Shown here one piece after another: positions 8,105-15,177 of a stretch of DNA of 15,353 bases. Each line of letters opens with the position of its first letter. Position 1 is the stretch's first letter. The notes under the pieces are model-generated. The model made no database searches. It was not told the origin of the DNA and saw nothing but the letters and a program-made list of their open reading frames with translations. The position numbers were made by a program, and so were the translations under genes. Source of the stretch: Gammaproteobacteria bacterium. GTDB taxonomy: Bacteria > Pseudomonadota > Gammaproteobacteria > Steroidobacterales > Steroidobacteraceae. The stretch covers positions 1-15,353 of the forward strand of contig JASHYG010000376.1 of assembly GCA_030043215.1 (NCBI GenBank), read 5' to 3'.

Positions 8105-8232
8105 CGTGGTGCTCCCGAGCGTGCGACGCCTCGGCAGGAGCGCCAAGGCTGACCGGCGAAGACCGGCCAGTGGTACTTTATCATCGGTGGACGGAGAGCT
8201 CGCAAGCTGCCCGCCCGAGGTATCATGACGCC

Positions 8233-8952
8233 ATGAAGCGACTGCTGGCCTTACTTCTGTGCACGGTCGTTCTGGCCGCGTCGGCGGGACTCGCGCGGGC
8301 TGCCCATCCCCTGAGGATCGTGGTCTACGGAGGCACCGGCAATATCGGCCAGCGCATCGTCCGCGAAGCCTTGAATCGTGGGCACACGGTGACCGTCGTC
8401 GTGCGCGACCCCTCGAGCATGACCGAGCATAGCGCCCGGCTCTACGTCCTAAAGGGCGACGTGCTCGATTCGGCGCAGGTGGCCCGCACGATCAGCGGCG
8501 CAGACGTAGTCGTTTGTGCCGTTTCCTTCCGCAGGCCAGAGCCCGACTTCGGGGGCTATCGGCGGGCGGCGGAAGTGCTCATCGCGGCACTGCGGAGCCT
8601 CGGACCTCGTGCGCCGCACCTCATCGTCGTGGGTGGCGCGGGAAGTCTCGAGCGATCGCCTGGAGTGCTGGTGGAAGACAGCATCCCGGTCGCCTATCGG
8701 GGGGAAGTGCACGGACAGAAGGTCGCCCTCGACTACTACCGCACGGTCACGGACGTGCCCTGGACGTACCTCAGTCCCGCGGAGACCATCAGACCTGGCA
8801 CTCGCACGGGCCATTTTCGCCTGGGCGGTGATCGGCTCGTCACGGATGCGACGGGCAAGAGCAGGATCTCTATGGAGGACTATGCGGTCGCCGTGATCGA
8901 TGAAGCCGAGAAGCCCGCGCATATCCAGCAGCGCTTCACCATCGGCTACTGA
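8233..8952 (+). CDS. NAD(P)-binding Rossmann-fold protein with a signal peptide
   Basis: 239 residues. From residue 27 on it reads as an atypical short-chain dehydrogenase / NmrA-like NAD(P)H-binding protein: strand LRIVVYGG, glycine motif GGTGNIG (33-39), an Arg at the end of strand 2 (VVVRD, 56-60), GDVLD (75-79), ISGADVVV (88-94), LIVVGGAGSLE (130-140), WTYLSPAE (177-184) and a closing RFTIGY. Known relatives are cytosolic NAD(P)H-dependent reductases or flavin reductase-like proteins. Residues 1-23, however, are a clear Sec signal peptide (MKRLLALLLC... ending ARA|AH), which would place it in the periplasm, where NAD(P)H is scarce. The start ATG 8233 lies 10 bases after CGAGG-type pairing and is the only one that fits the leader. 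The role is unknown. Confidence 0.82.
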   Translation: MKRLLALLLCTVVLAASAGLARAAHPLRIVVYGGTGNIGQRIVREALNRGHTVTVVVRDPSSMTEHSARLYVLKGDVLDSAQVARTISGADVVVCAVSFRRPEPDFGGYRRAAEVLIAALRSLGPRAPHLIVVGGAGSLERSPGVLVEDSIPVAYRGEVHGQKVALDYYRTVTDVPWTYLSPAETIRPGTRTGHFRLGGDRLVTDATGKSRISMEDYAVAVIDEAEKPAHIQQRFTIGY

Positions 8953-9005
8953 GCATGATGTGACTGGAACGGACCGTCTCATCGAGGCTTAGAAGCGCCT
9001 GTCCC

Positions 9006-9072
9006 GCGATCACGGAGTCCCCAGGAACCCGTGGTTGACGACCTTCCTGTCGGCGAGGTATCCCGTGATCGC
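9006..9072. repeat. 10-bp perfect inverted repeat between convergent genes
   Basis: GCGATCACGG at 9006-9015 pairs perfectly with CCGTGATCGC at 9063-9072, leaving a 47-base internal segment. It fills most of the 133-base gap between the stops of the NAD(P)-binding protein gene (+) and the DUF2147 gene (-). RNA from either strand could fold into a long-stem structure and stabilise or end both transcripts. No T tract is present. It could also be a copy of a dispersed repeat, which needs the rest of the genome to judge. Confidence 0.4.
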
Positions 9073-9085
9073 CCCTCCTCGCAGC

Positions 9086-9580
9086 TCAAGGGATCGGCCC
9101 GGTTAGATCCATTCGAGTTCCGAGATAGCGCGTCCAGAGCTGGCTGCGTCCGAGCAGCGAAATACCGAAGAAACCGCGCAGCCTCAGAAGATCCCGGTCG
9201 ATCAACTGCAAACTGCACTTGTAGAGCTTGCCGCTGTCCGGATCGTAGATCGCGCCGCCGCTCCAGCGGCTGTCGCCGTCGTACCTCAAGCCCGTCATGA
9301 TCAGCGTTCCCTTGAGGGTATTCTGGCGCTTGGCGGGGTCGGGGTTCTTGCTATCGAGCTGGTGGGGATCGGTGCCGCCGACGATCCGCCCCTGATAGGT
9401 ACCATCGGGTGCAAGGCTGATCTGGATGATGCCGTCGCGCGACTGCACCAGCCAATTGCCGAGCACGGCCTGCGTCGGGTCGAATCCTTGCCGGCTCGCC
9501 GCCGGCTCGGCGGCGCCGACTGGCCCCAGGCACAGTAGTGCTCCGAACCAGCCTATCGTGACAGCAACGATGACTCGCAT
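9086..9580 (-). CDS. DUF2147 family exported protein
   Basis: 164 residues with a signal peptide (residues 1-23, ending GAA). The mature protein follows the DUF2147 pattern: VLGNWLVQSRDGIIQI (39-54), GRIVGGTDP (64-72), LDSKNPDPAKR (75-85), LKGTLIMTGL (89-98), WSGGAIYDPDSGKLYKC (106-122) and LRLRGFFGISLLGRSQLWTR near the end. DUF2147 proteins are small periplasmic or surface beta-barrel proteins of lipocalin-like shape; a general function is not established. ATG 9580 follows AGGAG with a 7-base gap, which is a strong site. It converges with the NAD(P)-binding protein gene and is about 200 bases from the serine hydrolase gene transcribed in the same direction; a shared transcript is possible but the gap argues against tight coupling. 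Confidence 0.87.
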   Translation of the reverse strand: MRVIVAVTIGWFGALLCLGPVGAAEPAASRQGFDPTQAVLGNWLVQSRDGIIQISLAPDGTYQGRIVGGTDPHQLDSKNPDPAKRQNTLKGTLIMTGLRYDGDSRWSGGAIYDPDSGKLYKCSLQLIDRDLLRLRGFFGISLLGRSQLWTRYLGTRMDLTGPIP

Positions 9581-9781
9581 CGACGACTCTCCTCGGCAAG
9601 ACCCTATGAAGCAGGCACGCCCAGCGTGCGCTGCGCGTGGAGAACGACTCTCGTGCGCATTCGCGAGGCTGCCGCGACCCGCCCATGGACCGCAGCCTCG
9701 CTGATCAACGGCAGGATCCGTTCGTCCTATCGCGCTACGACTTTGCGAATTCTATTGTCTGCTCGAGGAGCAATCCCGTCC

Positions 9782-10987
9782 CTAAGCAACTATCGTAGGA
9801 AGAAAGCGCTGCAGCTCTTCGCTCGCGACGACTTTCTTGATGATTTCGTCGTACCCGCGGTCGCCGTTCGTCAGGATGACGAAGCCTGCTTTTCGCCGCA
9901 TCGACGCCGCGACCAGGGCTTGATAGCCGGGGTTTTCGCCTCCGTGCGAGATTACATCGCCAGCCCGCGTGTGCTGAATCTCCCATCCAAGCCCCCACGA
10001 CAAGGACTCTGACAGCTCAATCTGCGGACGAACCATCTCCCTCAAGCTGCTGGCGCTCAGCCGGTATGCATCGCGCGGCTTGGGATCGATGATTTCAATG
10101 AGGAATTTCGAGTATTCCGTCGGCGTTGTCTGCAGCCCACCCGCTGCCCCGTACCGCGCGGCCTCGAGCGGGGTGGATTTCCGGCCCGCAATGAGCTTGC
10201 CGCGGTCGTCGTGCGGGCGCGCCATACCTTCCCGGTATAAGTACCCGCTCGATAGCATTCCGAACGGGATGAGAAGATTCGCCTTCATGAACGCGTCGAA
10301 GTCTGTCGCGCAGACTCTTGCATCGCCAACCGTCTTGCAATCGGATAGGTTCACATGCCCCACGAGGTGAGTGACGACGGACTGCAGGTAGCTGTATCCC
10401 TCTCCCGAATAGCTCCAGCGCTTCCCGGGAGTGAAATGAATGGCCAACGGCTCCTTCGCCGATCGCCAGTTCTGGAGGCCGGTCGTGTGCGATAGCACGC
10501 GGCGCGCCGTAATCAGGCCCAGGCGAGGATCCCCACTGATCAGGCGATCCGGCGTGTACCTCGTCAGCGGAGTGTCGAGATCGAGCACACCCTTCTCACA
10601 CAATTTCATCACGACGTAAGCAAAGGCAGTCTTGCTCACCGAACCCACTTCAAAGATCGTGTCGTGGTCAACGGGCGCTTTCGACTCCAAATCTTTGACG
10701 CCAAAAGCTCCGCGCCACAGCAATTGCGCATCCGAGACAAGCGCCATTGAGACCGCCGGCACCGTTGGCGCCTGCGCGAGCAGTGCGGGCAGCCGGGTCT
10801 CGAGATCGGAGGTCAACGTGCTCCAGTCGGATGAGGTGGCGGGAGTGACGGTCTCTCTCTGGGCCGTGGGCCCGTCGTAACGGGAATGGCCCAAAAGCGA
10901 AGATGACGAGAGTCCGAGGGCGACTTGACCGCAGTCGCGGAGGAACTCTCGCCGAGTCCCGCGCCTACGCGCACTACGAACCTGCAT
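9782..10987 (-). CDS. Tat-exported serine hydrolase, class C beta-lactamase family
   Basis: 401 residues from ATG 10987 (numbering below). A twin-arginine leader is visible: TRREFLR at 11-17 followed by a moderately hydrophobic stretch, so the folded enzyme is probably exported by Tat. The body is the serine beta-lactamase-like fold (AmpC/EstB group): nucleophile motif SVSK with Ser116 and Lys119, the second motif as YSG with Tyr193 in WSYSGEGYSYL where many relatives have YxN, and HGG at 348-350 in place of KTG. The LSHTTGL and GGLQTTPTEYSKF segments are also typical. Such enzymes cleave esters, peptides or beta-lactams; the HGG and YSG variants point to a peptidase or esterase rather than a true beta-lactamase (inference). 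GTG 10996 in the same frame is an alternative start; neither has a strong ribosome-binding site. Confidence 0.87.
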   Translation of the reverse strand: MQVRSARRRGTRREFLRDCGQVALGLSSSSLLGHSRYDGPTAQRETVTPATSSDWSTLTSDLETRLPALLAQAPTVPAVSMALVSDAQLLWRGAFGVKDLESKAPVDHDTIFEVGSVSKTAFAYVVMKLCEKGVLDLDTPLTRYTPDRLISGDPRLGLITARRVLSHTTGLQNWRSAKEPLAIHFTPGKRWSYSGEGYSYLQSVVTHLVGHVNLSDCKTVGDARVCATDFDAFMKANLLIPFGMLSSGYLYREGMARPHDDRGKLIAGRKSTPLEAARYGAAGGLQTTPTEYSKFLIEIIDPKPRDAYRLSASSLREMVRPQIELSESLSWGLGWEIQHTRAGDVISHGGENPGYQALVAASMRRKAGFVILTNGDRGYDEIIKKVVASEELQRFLPTIVA

Positions 10988-11245
10988 AGAGCTCACTCGA
11001 CATCAGGCGGAGCGACCATGTCAGCATAGCGTGACGAATCCCCGTGCGTCCAGGTGAGAGCGGGTGCTCGAAGAAGCGTTGGCCGACGTCGCGCGCACTT
11101 CGTAGGCGGCGTGCGCAGCAGCCGTGAAGGTCCGGAGCTGGCGCACCCGCCTTGGCACGGCGACCGCCCGGGCTTTACACGGCACAAGACGCATCGTCCG
11201 TCCAGCGGCGCGCCGCCACTTTCCGACCAACAGCGGGAATCCAGG

Positions 11246-11276
11246 AATGAATGCGCTCCCCAGGCGATTGAATGCG
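11246..11276 (+). promoter_or_regulatory. Pair of 10-bp direct repeats, candidate LytTR-binding site
   Basis: AATGAATGCG at 11246-11255 and ATTGAATGCG at 11267-11276 agree at nine of ten positions and start exactly 21 bases apart, two helical turns. LytTR regulators such as AgrA, AlgR and ComE bind two direct repeats of about 9-10 bp with this spacing. The pair lies 165 bases before the kinase gene of an operon that encodes a LytTR regulator, so autoregulation is a natural reading. The sequence matches the general LytTR consensus only partly. Confidence 0.35.
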
Positions 11277-11340
11277 TGACTACCGAGGATGCGGATGCTG
11301 CAAAGCGGTCATTCTTGCGCGGTTCGCGCCGCGCCGCCGC

Positions 11341-11370
11341 GTGACTTGTAGTCGGTGCGTTGATTAATAT
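11341..11370 (+). promoter_or_regulatory. Weak sigma-70-like promoter for the kinase operon
   Basis: GTGACT (11341-11346) and TAATAT (11365-11370) are each four of six matches to the -35 and -10 consensus, with an 18-base spacer. The elements are weak, which would suit an activated promoter, and the 10-bp direct repeats lie about 65 bases upstream of the -35. Confidence 0.25.
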
Positions 11371-11440
11371 CGAGGCCGTTGCAGCGCTCTTCGGACCAGC
11401 CCTCTTAACGGGGCCCGCGGGGGGATGCAGCCGGGCCACT

Positions 11441-12520
11441 ATGAACACAACTACCATCGCACTTCCCGGTCGCAGGCTGATCCACTTCGACCGCATCCGC
11501 GGACTGTACAACGGATGGAGCTACGTTCTGGCCGTATGCGCCTTCCTGAACCTCTGGTGGACGACACAGCTCACGCTGCCACAGCTGCTCGCGGGTCATG
11601 TGCACGCATTCGCGTGGAATTTCCTGGTGACGGGGTGGTGGACGGTGATCGCGATGATTCCCGGGCTGACACTGATTCCGGTCGTCGTCAATCTTGCCCC
11701 GCGCGCGGTGCTGCCGCGGCTCCTCTGGCTTGTGATTCTGACCTTTTGCATGGGGTGGTGGTGTGTTTCCTTGATCGGAGGGGTGCATTTCGGCTGGGAT
11801 TGGCCGAGCCTGGGTTTCGCGCTCGACGGCATGCTCACCCCCGGGCTGGTCGTCGGCGTCTGTGCCTATTACAGCGATACGCGGGAGGCCTCGGACGAGC
11901 TGCTGCGCTCCCAGATCAAGCGCGCAAGCCTAGATGCCGAGCTGATGCAGGCGCGGTTGCAGCTTCTGCGCGCACAAGTCGAGCCGCATTTCCTCTTCAA
12001 CACCCTGTCGGTGGTTCGCGTCCTGTCACGCAGCGACCGCGCGGCAACTGTTGCGATGCTCGACAATCTCATGCGCTACTTCGAGGCGGCGCTCCCGCGA
12101 CTACGCGAGGGTAAGGTGTCACTGTCGGAAGAGCTGGCGCTGGTTGAGGCCTACCTCGCGATCTATCGCGCACGAATGGGCACACGTCTCAGCTATAAGG
12201 TCGACGTCGAGGAGGGCCTCGGGCGACTGAAAATACCGTCGATGATGCTACTGACACTGGTCGAAAACGCCCTCAAGCACGGCGTGAGTCCGACCGTGGA
12301 AGGAGGCCTCATCTGCGTGAGTGCCGTATGTGAGCAGGATCGGCTTCTGCTCAAGGTAGCCGATTCGGGACGAGGTCTCGACGTGCGCCTCGGGCGTGGC
12401 ACCGGGCTCGCGAACATCCGCCAGCGCCTGGTGATGATGTACGGTGCGGAAGCGGTGCTGACGCTTCGTCCCGCCGATCCGCGCGGCGTGGTCGCCAGCA
12501 TCTGCGTGCCGGTGAACTGA
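11441..12520 (+). CDS. LytS-type membrane sensor histidine kinase
   Basis: 359 residues. The N-terminal half holds four predicted membrane helices (about 24-44, 60-82, 92-113 and 126-143) with short loops and no separate sensor domain. A coiled linker (150-180) leads to the His_kinase domain (PF06580 type): phospho-acceptor His183 in QVEPHFLFNTL. The ATPase domain follows with N box VENALKHG (Asn276), G1 DSGRGLD (308-314) and G2 GTGLANIRQRL (320-330). All catalytic motifs are intact. It should autophosphorylate on His183 and pass phosphate to the LytTR regulator two genes downstream. ATG 11441 is chosen because it precedes a sensible cytoplasmic N-terminus; its ribosome-binding site is poor, and the frame could extend to TTG 11360. 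The next gene starts 10 bases after its stop. The signal is unknown. Confidence 0.9.
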   Translation: MNTTTIALPGRRLIHFDRIRGLYNGWSYVLAVCAFLNLWWTTQLTLPQLLAGHVHAFAWNFLVTGWWTVIAMIPGLTLIPVVVNLAPRAVLPRLLWLVILTFCMGWWCVSLIGGVHFGWDWPSLGFALDGMLTPGLVVGVCAYYSDTREASDELLRSQIKRASLDAELMQARLQLLRAQVEPHFLFNTLSVVRVLSRSDRAATVAMLDNLMRYFEAALPRLREGKVSLSEELALVEAYLAIYRARMGTRLSYKVDVEEGLGRLKIPSMMLLTLVENALKHGVSPTVEGGLICVSAVCEQDRLLLKVADSGRGLDVRLGRGTGLANIRQRLVMMYGAEAVLTLRPADPRGVVASICVPVN

Positions 12521-12530
12521 GGCTCGCCGG

Positions 12531-13241
12531 ATGGACACCGCCGCACCCTCCGGATCCCCGCTCTTTCGACGCGGAGCGGGCGCGTTCACGGTCACGGTAC
12601 TGCGCGCGGTGACCTGGAGGGCCATTCTCGTCACGCAGACCCTCGGACTGATGTTTGCGGTTTTCCCATGGCTGGAACAGTGGCACCAGCCTACGCAGCC
12701 GAGGCTGCTCGTAAGTGTATTGAGTCAGGCCATCACAGCGTTGCTCGTGATGTTGGCGGCATTTGCCGGTGACGAAAGCGTTCGCCGCGGCTGGCACGTG
12801 TGGCGCGCGTTCGCGGTCGTAGCGCTCTGCGCCTCGGGCGCAAACGTCTTGGCTCAGTGGCTGCTCTCCTGCGCGCTCTCTGCCGGCTCACCCGAGCACA
12901 GCTGGTTGGAGATTCTGAACGACTTCCTGAGCGTCGGTGGGGTCTGGGGGACAGCTCTGATGGTCTTTCTCAACCGGCGGGCCGCGCAGCGCTTACTGAC
13001 CCGCTTGCGCGCCGGCGAGCTTGAGCGAGTGCAGGCTGAGCAGCGACTGTTGGCCTCGCGACTGGCTGCCGCTGAGGCTCAGATCGATCCCTCCGCGCTG
13101 CTGCGTCAGCTAGCCGGAGTACGCAACCTTTACGCTACCGGTCAAGTCGGGGCGGAAGAGCAATTCGAAGCGCTGATTACCGGGCTGCGCGAGACCGTGG
13201 CGCGCGGTGCCACGGCGCAGGCCCGCGAGGTATTCCCGTGA
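12531..13241 (+). CDS. Degenerate LytS-like membrane protein lacking the kinase core
   Basis: 236 residues. Four predicted membrane helices (about 30-48, 58-79, 91-117 and 131-148) lead into a basic coiled segment (149-180) and then AEAQIDPSALLRQLAGVRNL (181-200). This lines up with the H-box region of LytS kinases (Q-I-E-P-H-F-L-F-N), but the phospho-acceptor His is replaced by Ser188 and the Asn by Arg192. The protein ends about 40 residues later with no ATPase domain. The reading frame is intact and ends where the regulator gene begins, so it looks like a maintained short protein rather than a frameshifted kinase. It may dimerise with the preceding kinase, act as a separate sensor, or restrain signalling; all of this is inference. 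Its start has GAGG 9 bases upstream, and its stop overlaps the regulator's GTG start by four bases. Confidence 0.8.
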   Translation: MDTAAPSGSPLFRRGAGAFTVTVLRAVTWRAILVTQTLGLMFAVFPWLEQWHQPTQPRLLVSVLSQAITALLVMLAAFAGDESVRRGWHVWRAFAVVALCASGANVLAQWLLSCALSAGSPEHSWLEILNDFLSVGGVWGTALMVFLNRRAAQRLLTRLRAGELERVQAEQRLLASRLAAAEAQIDPSALLRQLAGVRNLYATGQVGAEEQFEALITGLRETVARGATAQAREVFP

Positions 13242-14017
13242 GCATGCCTCCGAGCATCTCCACGAGTATGCCCGGCGCCGTGATCGCTGAGGACGAACCA
13301 CTCGTCCGTCGAGAAATCCGCGATGCTCTGGCAGAACTGTGGCCCCAGCTCAACATCTTGGCGGAGGTCGGGGACGGGCTCGAGGCAGTTGCCGCGCTGG
13401 AGAGCTTCCGTCCCAACGTCTTCTTCCTCGATATCCAGATGCCCGGCCTCAATGGCCTCGAGGTGGCTCAGCGCTTGAACGGACAAGCGCACGTCGTCTT
13501 TGTCACGGCGTATGACCAATATGCCGTCTCGGCGTTTGAACAGGGGGCGCTCGACTACGTACTGAAGCCGATCTCTCTAGCGCGCATGCGGCTCGCCGTC
13601 GACAGGCTGCGCTCCAGGCTGTCCGAGCCCCCGGCAGACCTGCATCGCATTGCAGAGCTCCTGAGGGAATTCGCCCCGCCGGAATCGAAGTACCTCAAGT
13701 GGCTCACGGTGCCCCACGGTGGAGAGCTGCGCGTCGTCGCCGTGGCTGAGATCTCCTATCTGCGCGCCGACCAGAAATATACGACTTGCGTAACCCCGCA
13801 CGGCGCCTTCCTCTTGACTTCCTCCCTGCGCCAGATGAAGGAGAAACTCGACCCGCAGGTGTTCTGGCAGATCCACCGGAGCGTGGTGGTCAACGTCGGC
13901 GCGATCGACCGCATCTATCGCGGGTTCCGCGGCGCCCTGGAAGTGAAGATGAAGGGTCGCGAAGAGCTGCTGCCGGTGAGCGCCGCGCACGCTCACCTGT
14001 TTCGAGAGTCGAAGTAG
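13238..14017 (+). CDS. LytTR-family response regulator
   Basis: 259 residues. Receiver domain at about 13-128: acidic pocket Glu18-Asp19, phospho-acceptor Asp65 in FFLDIQMPGLNG, Thr90 in FVTAYDQYAV and Lys110-Pro111 in YVLKPI. A linker leads to a LytTR DNA-binding domain at about 152-256, with EISYLRADQKYTTC, SLRQMKEKLDP, FWQIHRSVVVNVGAI and a closing PVS segment. It should be phosphorylated by the LytS-type kinase encoded at the start of the operon and bind paired direct repeats. GTG 13238 is favoured because GAGG stands 7 bases before it and it overlaps the previous stop (GTGA), implying translational coupling; ATG 13244 is possible. The targets are unknown; the direct repeats upstream of the operon are a candidate site. 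Confidence 0.92.
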   Translation: MSMPPSISTSMPGAVIAEDEPLVRREIRDALAELWPQLNILAEVGDGLEAVAALESFRPNVFFLDIQMPGLNGLEVAQRLNGQAHVVFVTAYDQYAVSAFEQGALDYVLKPISLARMRLAVDRLRSRLSEPPADLHRIAELLREFAPPESKYLKWLTVPHGGELRVVAVAEISYLRADQKYTTCVTPHGAFLLTSSLRQMKEKLDPQVFWQIHRSVVVNVGAIDRIYRGFRGALEVKMKGREELLPVSAAHAHLFRESK

Positions 14018-14337
14018 GACGCCGATCTCGCGCGACGGCCGGGATCAGCCGCGTCAGCAGATGAGGAGTTGGCCTGCCGCCATTCTCTCGTCCCGACTTT
14101 CGAAGGCACGTGCTCGATACCGGCCGGATCATTCGGCGAGGAGTATGGCACCCGCGTACACGGTGGGATCCGCCAAGCTGCTTGGAGTACCAGCGTGAAC
14201 TCTCGTCGCCTGCATCGTTGGCATCCGCCAAATTTCAGTAGCGCCGCGCATATTCGAGGAATCGCGTGTGATCCATATCTCAGCGCCCGGCCCGGGGTCG
14301 CGTCCAGGATATTCGCGCCTGACGATCCGGAGCGTGA
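14018..14337. other. Intergenic region after the signalling operon
   Basis: 320 bases without a supported gene. Just after the regulator stop, an imperfect GC-rich hairpin can form (GACGGC at about 14034-14039 with GCCGCGTC at about 14048-14055, one bulge), without a T tract. ATATTCG occurs twice, at 14250-14256 and 14309-14315, in front of the next gene. Open frames on both strands here are short, lack ribosome-binding sites and overlap the following gene. Confidence 0.45.
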
Positions 14338-15177
14338 ATGGCTCTTCCCGCAATCTCATCGCCTTCAACCAGGCAGCGCCGCGCAAGCTGCGGATGGCTT
14401 CTATCGGCGTGCGCATTCCTGATCATCGCCGTTGCGGGCGGCAATAATGCGTACGCGAGTGCTCAGATCGAAGTGCTGGACACGTATCCCGCAGGCAGCG
14501 ACGTCACACTCAATCGCAATCAGACGTTCTACGTCCATTTGCGCTATTCGACCGACCACCCGATCCACATCTGGGTTCGCCCATACTTCCACGGTCAACC
14601 CGCTCGCGCGGGCACCAACGGGTCCTTTACGTATACGGACAGCGGCGAGGCGCTCGGCTGGTTCTTCATGATCTCCAATATGGGAGAGGTCGACGAAATC
14701 CGCGTCGAGACCGACGAGCTCACATCCGACGGCTCCACGGTGCTCACGTATCCCGTTCACGTCGTTGGGAGCGAGCGCGACGGGCCGTCCGAAGCGCAGC
14801 CGGAATGGGTCACGCGCCTCCGCGCAAAGGAGACCGAGCAGCAGCAACAGGCCTATCAGAGCTACATGAACCAGCCAGTATCGATGTTCGGCTCGCTGCT
14901 ATTCGATCTTTTCATGTTGGCCATGCTCGCACTCGGGGCGGGCGGCTTCGTCCTGCCAATCGTAGCTCTGTTCCGCTGGCGTGGTGGATGGCGACTAGCT
15001 GCAGCCGTACCGCTCGCTCTCATGGGCTTCGTTGTCCTGCGACTGATCGTGGATGTACAGAGAGATCCGACCTCCCACAATCTTTGGCCTTTTGAGATCG
15101 TGATGGCGGGCGGGCTGAGTTTCGCCGTCATGAGGGTACTCAAGTCGATGCGCAAGGCAGCTGGAGTGGCCACGTGA
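14338..15177 (+). CDS. Membrane protein with periplasmic domain, function unknown
   Basis: 279 residues; I do not recognise a family. A hydrophobic segment at about 18-41, ending in AYASAQ after basic residues (QRRAS), reads as a signal peptide or first membrane helix. Residues 42-150 form a soluble, probably beta-rich periplasmic domain with DTYPAGSDVTLNRNQTFYV and several Tyr/Phe/Trp-rich strands. A hydrophilic Gln/Glu-rich stretch (about 157-178) precedes three predicted membrane helices (about 184-211, 218-239 and 249-267) and a basic cytoplasmic tail. The start is supported by GGAG 6 bases before the ATG. Its stop overlaps the next ATG by one base (TGATG), so the two are translationally coupled and their products probably act together in the envelope. 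The upstream signalling operon could control it, but nothing in the sequence proves that. Confidence 0.72.
   Translation: MALPAISSPSTRQRRASCGWLLSACAFLIIAVAGGNNAYASAQIEVLDTYPAGSDVTLNRNQTFYVHLRYSTDHPIHIWVRPYFHGQPARAGTNGSFTYTDSGEALGWFFMISNMGEVDEIRVETDELTSDGSTVLTYPVHVVGSERDGPSEAQPEWVTRLRAKETEQQQQAYQSYMNQPVSMFGSLLFDLFMLAMLALGAGGFVLPIVALFRWRGGWRLAAAVPLALMGFVVLRLIVDVQRDPTSHNLWPFEIVMAGGLSFAVMRVLKSMRKAAGVAT

Larger units (their letters stand above)
10988..11440. other. Regulatory gap between serine hydrolase and LytS-type kinase genes
   Basis: 453 bases separate these divergent genes. Open frames exist on both strands, but they overlap each other, have no ribosome-binding site and give unrecognisable basic peptides, so I see no gene. 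The part nearer the kinase holds two direct repeats and an AT-rich patch at about 11357-11372, both listed separately. Promoters for both flanking genes are expected here. Confidence 0.5.

Noticed and set aside
9615..9629. GCACGC/GCGTGC hairpin with a 3-base loop upstream of the DUF2147 gene
   Set aside because: A short GC hairpin without a T tract and not at a gene end; no support as a terminator of the serine hydrolase transcript, which would end at 9782 and could only marginally use it.
10993..11511. 172-codon minus-strand frame and a 96-codon plus-strand frame (11054-11344) before the kinase gene
   Set aside because: They overlap each other, the minus frame also runs into the kinase coding region, and neither has a start signal or a recognisable product.
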